12,246 nucleotides of DNA from Pedobacter sp. (GTDB lineage: Bacteria; Bacteroidota; Bacteroidia; Sphingobacteriales; Sphingobacteriaceae), in NCBI GenBank assembly GCA_030149995.1, contig JASLGV010000529.1, positions 1-12,246 of the forward strand, read 5' to 3'. The notes beneath the pieces are model-generated. The model worked only from the letters and a program-made list of their open reading frames with translations, did no database searches and was not told the origin of the DNA. Every line of letters begins with the position of its first letter. Within the stretch, counting starts at the first letter, position 1. The position numbers and the translations under genes are program-made. Positions 6,638 through 12,246 of this stretch are shown here, one piece after another.

Positions 6638-6666
6638 AAAAACACCTGCAAATTGCAGGTGTTTTT
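6638..6666 (+). terminator. Hairpin with T-rich tail upstream of the PLP enzyme
   Basis: AAAAACACCTGCA (6638-6650) and TGCAGGTGTTTTT (6654-6666) are perfect inverted arms around an AAT loop, followed by ATATTTTTA. This is a typical intrinsic terminator for rightward transcription, and the A/T arms would let it work in the leftward direction too. No recognised gene on the plus strand ends before it apart from the 26-codon ORF. It lies only 12 nt before the GTG start at 6679, so it could instead act as an attenuator or 5' structure for that gene. Confidence 0.75.
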
Positions 6667-6678
6667 ATATTTTTACAT

Positions 6679-7545
6679 GTGTTAGAAAAAATATACAGTC
6701 CTGTACAGGAAATACAATTTTCGGATCATTGTTTTGATGTTAAACGCGATGATCTGATTGATCCCTATATTTCCGGAAATAAATGGCGAAAGTTAAAATT
6801 CCTGATTGCACATGCCCGTAGTACCCATAAAAAACACCTGGTAACTTTTGGTGGGGCCTACTCCAACCATTTGCTGGCCACAGCCGCCGCCGCGGCACGT
6901 TTTGGTTTTAAAACCACTGCTTTTGTACGTGGTGAGCCTGTAAATAATGAAATGCTGATGCTCTGCAGGCTCTACGGTATGCAACTACAGTTTACCAGCC
7001 GCGAAAGCTATAAAGACAAAAAGCAACTTTTTGAAACCCATTTTGCAAGTGATGAAAGCGCCTTTTTTATTGATGAGGGCGGCGCTTCTGAAGAAGCCAC
7101 ACTTGGTTGCGCCGAAATCATAACCGAATTAAAACAAACATACGATCACATTTTTTGTGCTGCCGGTACCGGAACCACTGCTGCTGGTTTATTAAAAGGT
7201 ATCCATCAGCAACAACTCAAAACCCAGCTTCATGTAATACCTGTCTTAAAAAATGGTCATTTCATAGCAGACGAAATATTGAAATATACAGGTTCCGTTG
7301 CCCAGCTCAACCTGCATACCGATTATGATTTTGGTGGTTATGCCAAAACAACACCAGCGCTTATACAATTTATTAAAACCTTTACCGCAAGCACCGGTTT
7401 GCTAATCGATCCGGTTTATACCGGAAAAGCTTTTTATGCCGTTACAGATTTGCTGCAAAAAGGTTTTATTGAAAAAAGCGACCGGATATTGGTTATACAT
7501 ACCGGTGGTTTAATGGGAATTTTAGGGATGAAAGAAAAATTCTAA
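6679..7545 (+). CDS. PLP enzyme of the ACC deaminase/D-cysteine desulfhydrase family, likely desulfhydrase type
   Basis: This is a 288-residue fold-type II PLP enzyme, shorter than classic ACC deaminases of about 338. KRDDLI (22-27) and SGNKWRKLK (32-40) hold the PLP lysine, Lys35. GGAYSNH (58-64) holds Ser62, and AAGTGTTAAGL (161-171) is the phosphate cup. Two sites separate the subfamilies as I know them. ACC deaminase has Glu in a YEGK motif and Leu in an HLGG motif; here they are Tyr247-Thr248-Gly-Lys and His274-Thr275-Gly-Gly, as in D-cysteine desulfhydrases. The likely reaction is D-cysteine to pyruvate, sulfide and ammonia, or a related D-amino acid elimination; this is inference. The start is GTG at 6679: no in-frame ATG exists between it and the upstream stop at 6637, and the N-terminus fits the family. 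It ends 5 bp from the convergent TauE/SafE-like gene with no terminator between them. Confidence 0.88.
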   Translation: MLEKIYSPVQEIQFSDHCFDVKRDDLIDPYISGNKWRKLKFLIAHARSTHKKHLVTFGGAYSNHLLATAAAAARFGFKTTAFVRGEPVNNEMLMLCRLYGMQLQFTSRESYKDKKQLFETHFASDESAFFIDEGGASEEATLGCAEIITELKQTYDHIFCAAGTGTTAAGLLKGIHQQQLKTQLHVIPVLKNGHFIADEILKYTGSVAQLNLHTDYDFGGYAKTTPALIQFIKTFTASTGLLIDPVYTGKAFYAVTDLLQKGFIEKSDRILVIHTGGLMGILGMKEKF

Positions 7546-7550
7546 GGTTC

Positions 7551-8249
7551 TTACTGGCATTCCAATGCGCTTCCATAAGGATGGATTGTTTGCGGAGAAA
7601 AGAAAGAAATACCCAGATCTGCCGACCGTAAAATGAGCAACACTCCCATAAGCAGCATAAACCATGGAATGATTTTTTGAACGTTAAAACGGATGTATTT
7701 TTTCAGGTAAACACCAGCCAGCGAAATAAACAGCATTAGCGGAGAAGTGCCCAAACCAAACAAAAGCATAAAAGTTGCTGCCGATTGTAAGGACGATGTA
7801 TTCAGGGCACTTGCCAAAGCCAGGTACACCATTCCGCAAGGAATTAAACCGTTCAGGAAACCAACAAAGAAACCCCATAAGGGCAAATGAAAAACTTTAG
7901 ACATTAACCTGCTGACGGGTTTTAGCAATTTAAGCTGAAAAAGACCCGATTTATTTTTGTAAGCCTGGTTAAACTGTAAGAGGGCAAAACCAATTAACAG
8001 CACACCGGTTAACATGCTAACCGTTTTCTGGCTGGTAAATATCTTTAATGCATTTCCAAATGCACCTGCCAGCATACCCAGTAATACATATACCGAAATA
8101 CGGCCAAACTGGTAAAGAAACAATTGTAAACAGGCATACAAGCGACTTGCCTTTTGCAGCGGTAAACTCAAAACAATAGGCCCACACATAACCGCACAAT
8201 GCAAGCTGCCGAGCAGCCCCATTAAAAACGCAAGTGGCAGGTAAGCCAT
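7551..8249 (-). CDS. TauE/SafE-like membrane protein (COG2836 type) of the cbb3 operon
   Basis: This 232-residue inner-membrane protein has about six hydrophobic segments (roughly 1-29, 43-65, 77-93, 124-148, 158-180 and 193-210). It opens with GSLHCAVMCGP (14-24), and the second half has a related NGLIPCGM (133-140), suggesting an internal two-fold repeat with facing Cys motifs. Proteins of this group are usually labelled sulfite exporter, but they recur in cbb3 oxidase loci, and the His-Cys-x-x-Met-Cys motif suggests metal (copper) handling or cofactor assembly; that role is inference. Its ATG overlaps the ccoH stop by one base (TAATG), so translation is probably coupled. It is the last visible gene of the operon and converges on the PLP enzyme gene with a 5-bp gap. 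Confidence 0.85.
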   Translation of the reverse strand: MAYLPLAFLMGLLGSLHCAVMCGPIVLSLPLQKASRLYACLQLFLYQFGRISVYVLLGMLAGAFGNALKIFTSQKTVSMLTGVLLIGFALLQFNQAYKNKSGLFQLKLLKPVSRLMSKVFHLPLWGFFVGFLNGLIPCGMVYLALASALNTSSLQSAATFMLLFGLGTSPLMLFISLAGVYLKKYIRFNVQKIIPWFMLLMGVLLILRSADLGISFFSPQTIHPYGSALECQ

Positions 8250-8677
8250 TACAGGTTAATATTGGTTTTATACAAATAATTTTTTCCGGCAGATTGCCAT
8301 TCGAGTTTTAAAAACCACCTCCCGGCAGACATGCCCTTACAATTGGCCAGCACCAGATGTTCTGTACCTACGGTATGTCCTTCCAGTTTCCGGTCGGCAG
8401 TAGCATCAGCCGGTTTCATTAAGGTAAGCGTGTAACTGGCACTGTCTTTCAGTTTTATAACCAGCTGTTGTGCACGCACGTTAATAACAGGCGTGGCCTG
8501 ATCGTTCAGCAGGTTTTGCTCAGCTTCATATTCCTGGTCGTAATGAATGCCTTTTTCGTAATAATCATTCTCAATGAGTGCATCGCGTCCATGTATAGAA
8601 AACATGTAAATGACCATCCCCACGATAAAAAGCATAAAGGCCACCATGCCCAGTACAATTTTTTTTCCCCAGTTCAT
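8249..8677 (-). CDS. ccoH: FixH/CcoH family cbb3 oxidase assembly protein
   Basis: This 142-residue protein has one N-terminal membrane helix (about 7-27) and a periplasmic domain. The segment after the helix, with ENDYYEKGIHYDQEYE (36-51), is the hallmark of Bacteroidota FixH proteins. The remainder is a small beta-rich domain ending in YKTNINL. CcoH/FixH is a single-span protein needed for stable assembly of cbb3 cytochrome oxidase; the precise step is less clear. It starts 21 bp after the ccoG stop and its own stop is shared by one base with the next start (TAATG). There are no metal-binding Cys or His clusters. The family call rests on the motif plus its usual place directly after ccoG. 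Confidence 0.88.
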   Translation of the reverse strand: MNWGKKIVLGMVAFMLFIVGMVIYMFSIHGRDALIENDYYEKGIHYDQEYEAEQNLLNDQATPVINVRAQQLVIKLKDSASYTLTLMKPADATADRKLEGHTVGTEHLVLANCKGMSAGRWFLKLEWQSAGKNYLYKTNINL

Positions 8678-8698
8678 ATTGCTATTTTGTTAATGATC

Positions 8699-10075
8699 TT
8701 ACTGATTTGGTTGTGCAAAAAAACTCGTATGGGCTGTACTAATCACCTGCCCGTTTTCTGCCAGTACCTCAAAAGTAACATCTGTTTTATACGCTTTGAT
8801 ATCTGCCGATTTACGAATTAAGAAATACGTAAGATGAACAGTCCCTTCTTTAGGTAGCAAATCTGTTTTCTGAATAAATTCAATCTCATCCTGCTTATTT
8901 TGTGATTTAAAGGTAAACCGAACGGGCTGATTCGTTTTATTAATCAATTCTGCATTGTAAAGATTACTGACCTTCCCTCCTGCCCGGTTCTGGTAAAGTG
9001 TACCGCTTGCCCGCAACACCGTTGTTTCTACGTTTTCGCGTTTGTAAATAAGCGACGAAAAGACCAGTATAACAACCAGTAATACCGCAGCATACCCGTA
9101 TGCCTTTAAAGCAATCTTAAACGGCTTCTTATGCTGAATAAAATCCTGGTTGTAATAACCAATCAAAGAAGCTGGCTTTCCGATTTTATGCATCACCTCG
9201 TTACAGGCATCGATACAAGCAGTACAATTGATACATTCCAGCTGAGTACCCTTTCGGATATCGATACCCGTTGGACAAACCTGTACACAAAGGCCACAGT
9301 CTACACAATCGCCCAGTTTGTCTGCAGACTGATTTTTCTGGATATGTCCCCGCGGTTCGCCACGCTGCTGGTTGTATGCAACTACCAGGCTTTGATTATC
9401 CAATAAGACACCTTGTAAACGGCCATATGGGCAGATCACCGTACAAACAACCTCGCGCAGATAGGCAAATACCCCATAAAAAACCGCTGTAAAAATACAG
9501 ATCGATGCAAAGCCCGAAACATGTGCGGTTACCGGTTCGGTAATAATGTTTATCAATACATCAGAACCGATTACATAGGCCAGAAAAGTATTGGCTATGC
9601 CGAAAGAAATAAGCAGAAAAATAAAATGTTTAGTTGTTTTCTTGAATATCTTTTCGCCATTCCAGGGCTGTGCATCCAGTTTCTTTTGTTTTGCGGCATC
9701 TCCTTCTATCCAGTATTCAATGCGTCTGAAAACCATTTCCATAAAAATGGTTTGCGGGCAGGCCCAACCGCACCAGAGCCTGCCCAGCACCACTGTAAAA
9801 CAAACAACTGCCATGATAAAAATAAGCATGGCTAATGCAAACAGATAAAAATCCTGCGGCGTAAAGATGACACCGAAAAAGACAAACTTCCTTTCCAGAA
9901 TGTTCAGCAAGACCAGTTGTTCTCCCTTAAACTTTACAAAAGGTGCAGAAAATAACAGCAAGAGCAGTGCATAGCTAAACCATTTACGGTAATTATATAA
10001 TTTACCTGATGGTTTCTTAGGATAGATAAAATTCCTGCCCTTTGCTGTTTTACCCGTTTTATTTTGTTGTATCAT
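8699..10075 (-). CDS. ccoG: Cytochrome c oxidase accessory protein CcoG (FixG/RdxA)
   Basis: This 458-residue membrane iron-sulfur protein is of usual length. Membrane helices lie at about 33-50, 74-98, 150-170, 187-206 and 325-343. The first cluster region has Cys102 and Cys106 in WCGWACPQ, and a second pair is Cys211/Cys215 in CTVICPYGR. Two ferredoxin-type 4Fe-4S motifs follow: Cys257/260/263/267 (CVDCGLCVQVCPTG) and Cys281/284/287/291 (CINCTACIDAC). A C-terminal Ig-like domain (about 350-458) lies on the periplasmic side. CcoG is known as a reductase of Cu(II) to Cu(I) that supplies copper for the cbb3 active site. Its ATG lies inside the end of ccoP, a 17-bp overlap in another frame. The next Met is residue 83, after the first helix, so this start is the sensible one. 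Confidence 0.95.
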   Translation of the reverse strand: MIQQNKTGKTAKGRNFIYPKKPSGKLYNYRKWFSYALLLLLFSAPFVKFKGEQLVLLNILERKFVFFGVIFTPQDFYLFALAMLIFIMAVVCFTVVLGRLWCGWACPQTIFMEMVFRRIEYWIEGDAAKQKKLDAQPWNGEKIFKKTTKHFIFLLISFGIANTFLAYVIGSDVLINIITEPVTAHVSGFASICIFTAVFYGVFAYLREVVCTVICPYGRLQGVLLDNQSLVVAYNQQRGEPRGHIQKNQSADKLGDCVDCGLCVQVCPTGIDIRKGTQLECINCTACIDACNEVMHKIGKPASLIGYYNQDFIQHKKPFKIALKAYGYAAVLLVVILVFSSLIYKRENVETTVLRASGTLYQNRAGGKVSNLYNAELINKTNQPVRFTFKSQNKQDEIEFIQKTDLLPKEGTVHLTYFLIRKSADIKAYKTDVTFEVLAENGQVISTAHTSFFAQPNQ

Positions 10076-11009
10076 TTGCTGTTTTTACCGAGTCGGCCGG
10101 CACTGCTGTTGCTTCATATTTTTCACCTTGTGGTGCTTTTGCACCTGCCGGATTAGAACCTTCTAAAGAAATGATGTAATTGGCCACCGCACTGATTTGC
10201 TTTGGATTGAGATTTTTTTCCCAGCTAACCATTCCTTTTTCGGGTACGCCATATTTAATGGTTTTAAACACATGCTGAATACCACCGCCATGCAACCAGT
10301 AGGCATCGGTTAAATTCGGACCAATACCACCCTGCCCGGCATCCCCATGGCAAACCACACAATTTCCTTTAAATATATTTTTCCCTTCCTCAAGTATGTT
10401 GGCCGCCTGATCCAGCTTTACAGAATGTTCGTCTATAGCATTGGCCGATTTCTCAAGGTATAAAGCTTTTTGCTCATCGGCTTTCACCATTTCTTTGGCA
10501 TATTCTGTGTCTTGCAAATCTCCATATCCACCTATGTGATAATAAAAGAGATAACCTGCGGCAAACAACATGGTACCGAAAAATAAAATGTTAAACCAGG
10601 CTGGCACCGGGTTATCCAGTTCCTGGATACCATCGTATGCATGCTCAATTACCAGGTCTTTCTCCTGTTCTATTGGTTTTAAGCCTAACAGTTTATTCCA
10701 TAAAGGTGCTTTACGATTCTGTTGGGCAGCCCATTTTTCATATTCAATTTTTGCGGCTTCTTCCGGCGCGATATACGGTGTTGGGTTTAACTGCTCCCGG
10801 TACATCACTTTAAAAGCACTTAGTAAGGTAACCGAAACCACCAGCAATACAACCACAAATAACAGCAGTAATAAAATCAGCATTTCAGTACTGCTTAATC
10901 CCAAACCAGGATCTGAAGGTGGTGCTGCAACCACATCTTTAGCGCCATCGGCTGCAAAGGTGTACAACGAAATAAAGGAAAGCAGTATTAATAAATTAAT
11001 CTTCTTCAT
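10059..11009 (-). CDS. ccoP: cbb3 oxidase cytochrome c subunit CcoP, single heme c
   Basis: This 316-residue membrane-anchored cytochrome has an N-terminal signal-like helix (1-20), a first membrane helix (about 43-66), a charged linker, a second helix (about 138-157) and one c-type domain. The heme site is Cys217-Val-Val-Cys220-His221, with Met260 in EKGMVSW as the likely axial ligand. The HAYDGIQELDNPVPAW segment (123-138) corresponds to the N-terminus of proteobacterial CcoP, so about 120 residues with an extra helix are added in front. Proteobacterial CcoP carries two CxxCH sites; only one is present here, and GIGPNLTD (228-235) fits the first of them. The protein passes electrons toward CcoN/CcoO. 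The tail (286-316) is Ala/Lys/Thr-rich and probably disordered. It overlaps ccoQ by 14 bp and ccoG by 17 bp. Confidence 0.94.
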   Translation of the reverse strand: MKKINLLILLSFISLYTFAADGAKDVVAAPPSDPGLGLSSTEMLILLLLLFVVVLLVVSVTLLSAFKVMYREQLNPTPYIAPEEAAKIEYEKWAAQQNRKAPLWNKLLGLKPIEQEKDLVIEHAYDGIQELDNPVPAWFNILFFGTMLFAAGYLFYYHIGGYGDLQDTEYAKEMVKADEQKALYLEKSANAIDEHSVKLDQAANILEEGKNIFKGNCVVCHGDAGQGGIGPNLTDAYWLHGGGIQHVFKTIKYGVPEKGMVSWEKNLNPKQISAVANYIISLEGSNPAGAKAPQGEKYEATAVPADSVKTANDTTK

Positions 11010-11178
11010 ATACCTCTTGATTAAGATCTTCGATCGGTAAATTACGCATGGCTTGCATATGGCTCTTGTTTAGCCGCAGTAAATAAATCCCTACGATCAC
11101 AAAGAATAACATGAACATAATCAGGGAACTGATGAGGTAAAATTCGCCTCCGGCTAAGTCTTTAATTTGATTAAACAT
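10996..11178 (-). CDS. ccoQ: Small CcoQ-like subunit of cbb3 oxidase
   Basis: This 60-residue protein has one membrane helix at about 15-34 and a basic-then-acidic cytoplasmic tail ending EVYEED. Sequence alone does not identify it well, but size, topology and position between the catalytic/cytochrome gene and ccoP fit CcoQ, a small subunit that helps stabilise the complex. It starts 2 bp after the ccoNO stop (TAATTATG) and its last codons overlap the ccoP start by 14 bp in another frame, so all three are probably translated as a coupled set. The overlaps on both sides argue strongly that it is a real gene. Confidence 0.82.
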   Translation of the reverse strand: MFNQIKDLAGGEFYLISSLIMFMLFFVIVGIYLLRLNKSHMQAMRNLPIEDLNQEVYEED

Positions 11179-11180
11179 AA

Positions 11181-12246
11181 TTACTGGTTTGATGGAATGA
11201 CTTCTTTATTTGCTTTTATATCTGTACCAAGGCGTTGCAGGTAGGCTATTATGGCAATGATTTCGCGGTCGCTTTTCACCTCAATATTATTTTGTTTCAG
11301 CTCTGCTGCAATTTTATTGGCCTGCAATTCCAATTGTATATTGGCTTCTTTGTCAAAACCTTCGGCATAAGGAACCCCCAATGTTTGCATGGCCCTTATT
11401 TTGGCCGGTGTGGTAGAAATATCCAGTTTTTGGGTTATCAGCCAAGGGTATGGCGGCATAATACTACCAGGCGACATAGATCCCGGATCCAATAAGTGAT
11501 TAAAATGCCAGGCATCTGAATATTTACCGCCTACACGGTGCAAATCAGGGCCGGTCCGTTTACTACCCCATAAGAATGGATGGTCGTATACAAATTCGCC
11601 CGCTTTACTATACTCACCATAACGTTCGGTTTCGGAACGGAAAGGACGAACGGTTTGGGAATGGCAGTTTACACAACCTTCGCGGATGTATAAATCGCGT
11701 CCCTGTAACTCTAATGCGCTATAAGGTTTTACACTGGCAATGGTTGGTACGTTCGACTGGATGGTAAAGGTTGGCATCATTTCGACCATTCCACCAATTA
11801 AAATAATAATCAGTGATAAGACCATAAATTTCATTGGCTTACGTTCCAGTACACGGTGCCAGGCTTTATCGGCCTTGCTTTCGTGTACAATTACAGATTC
11901 CAATGGCATGGCTTCGGCAGGTTCATTTGCCACCAGTTTGGCACTGCGCATGGTTTTAGCCAGATTATAAGTCATTACGATAACACCCAGCAGATATAAT
12001 GCTCCGCCGATCGATCTCAATACATGCATTGGAATGATCTGTAAGGTAGTGGCTAAGAAGTTCGGGTATTTCAACAAACCTTCTGGTGTAAACTCTTTCC
12101 ACATTAAACCTTGTGTAAAGCCTGCCCAATACATGGGAATGGCATAAAACAAGATACCCAAGGTGCCGATCCAGAAATGGAAAGATGCGAGCTTTTTAGA
12201 GAACAATTCCGTTTTATAGATGCGGGGGATCAGCCAGTACAGAATA
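11181..12246 (-). CDS. ccoNO: cbb3 oxidase fused CcoN-CcoO subunit, C-terminal part (partial)
   Basis: The frame is open to the right edge and 354 residues are visible, so the TTG at 12204-12206 is an internal codon and not the start. The first visible residues (ILYWLIPRIYKTELFSKKLA) and following helices to about residue 95 are the C-terminus of CcoN, the heme-copper catalytic subunit. A linker follows, then a membrane helix (about 138-158), then the CcoO cytochrome domain with its heme c motif CVNCH at 11661-11675. Downstream are the RPFRSETERYGEYS, GSKRTGPDL and GGKYSDAW segments typical of CcoO, and Met in PGSIMPPYPW is the likely axial ligand. CcoN and CcoO are separate proteins in Proteobacteria; the fusion is a known Bacteroidota arrangement. 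The complex reduces O2 with high affinity and pumps protons. The residues binding heme b and copper lie outside the window. Confidence 0.95.
   Translation of the reverse strand, partial: ILYWLIPRIYKTELFSKKLASFHFWIGTLGILFYAIPMYWAGFTQGLMWKEFTPEGLLKYPNFLATTLQIIPMHVLRSIGGALYLLGVIVMTYNLAKTMRSAKLVANEPAEAMPLESVIVHESKADKAWHRVLERKPMKFMVLSLIIILIGGMVEMMPTFTIQSNVPTIASVKPYSALELQGRDLYIREGCVNCHSQTVRPFRSETERYGEYSKAGEFVYDHPFLWGSKRTGPDLHRVGGKYSDAWHFNHLLDPGSMSPGSIMPPYPWLITQKLDISTTPAKIRAMQTLGVPYAEGFDKEANIQLELQANKIAAELKQNNIEVKSDREIIAIIAYLQRLGTDIKANKEVIPSNQ

Larger units (their letters stand above)
6377..6678. other. 302-bp intergenic region between rluD and the PLP enzyme
   Basis: This gap separates two divergent genes. 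Its left end holds the rluD promoter box. The middle (about 6415-6530) is A+T-rich with no exact TAnnTTTG box on the plus strand; the nearest, GTTATTTG at 6502-6509, has two mismatches. The right half holds a possible 26-codon ORF (6539-6619) and a hairpin (6638-6666) just before the GTG start at 6679. I see no tRNA or known riboswitch. Confidence 0.5.

Noticed and set aside
6377..6678. tRNA, riboswitch or insertion remnant in the 302-bp gap
   Set aside because: I found no cloverleaf, no known riboswitch core and no terminal inverted repeats with target duplications.
9521..9848. Two overlapping plus-strand ORFs opposite ccoG
   Set aside because: They lie in different frames over the same stretch of ccoG, with translations that show no family features.
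10570..11040. 156-codon plus-strand ORF opposite ccoP and ccoQ
   Set aside because: It is Ser/Asn-rich with no domain, and is antisense to two confidently identified genes.
12204..12206. TTG as the start of the CcoO-like protein
   Set aside because: The frame stays open to the window edge and the preceding codons encode the typical CcoN C-terminus, so this is an internal codon of the fusion.

Overview
The window looks like a chromosomal segment from a member of the Bacteroidota, most likely a Sphingobacteriaceae/Pedobacter-type bacterium. The grounds are moderate A+T content, almost no strong Shine-Dalgarno sites, start regions with TAnnTTTG-type boxes a few bases before the ATG, a CcoN-CcoO fusion, a CcoP with a single heme c site and an extra N-terminal membrane segment, and a NamZ/DUF1343 C-terminus. 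The genus is inferred from general protein character; no search was run. I see no prophage, insertion sequence, CRISPR array, tRNA or rRNA.

Layout, left to right. (1) 1-456, plus strand: the last 36 residues of a NamZ-like exo-N-acetylmuramidase, a 111-bp structured inverted repeat, and a 70-residue Lys/Pro-rich disordered protein whose stop codon overlaps that of the next, convergent gene. (2) 453-3365, minus strand: a type IB DNA topoisomerase followed 24 bp later by a soluble histidine kinase built from three PAS units in exact 130-residue register. (3) 3366-4419: a divergent intergenic region with a 10-bp direct repeat spaced 40 bp, then fmt on the plus strand. (4) 4420-6376, minus strand: a strong hairpin terminator, a class IV aminotransferase (PabC-like) and an RluD-type pseudouridine synthase, in that order along the plus strand; the transcript runs rluD to pabC. 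(5) 6377-6678: a 302-bp gap that holds a possible 26-codon ORF followed by a hairpin/T-rich terminator. (6) 6679-7545, plus strand: an enzyme of the ACC deaminase/D-cysteine desulfhydrase family, with the residues typical of D-cysteine desulfhydrase. (7) 7551-12246, minus strand: a compact cbb3 oxidase operon, ccoNO-ccoQ-ccoP-ccoG-ccoH-TauE/SafE-like, whose start lies beyond the right edge.

The genes fall into housekeeping (formylation of initiator tRNA, folate synthesis, rRNA modification, cell-wall recycling), DNA topology and signalling, and high-affinity (microaerobic) respiration. The cbb3 cluster is the only clear multi-protein system: catalytic and cytochrome subunits come first, then assembly factors, with overlaps or gaps of 21 bp or less throughout. 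I did not find an obviously new multi-gene system. The items most worth a second look are the structured repeat at 122-232, the tiny ORF plus terminator at 6539-6666, and the exact triplication in the kinase.
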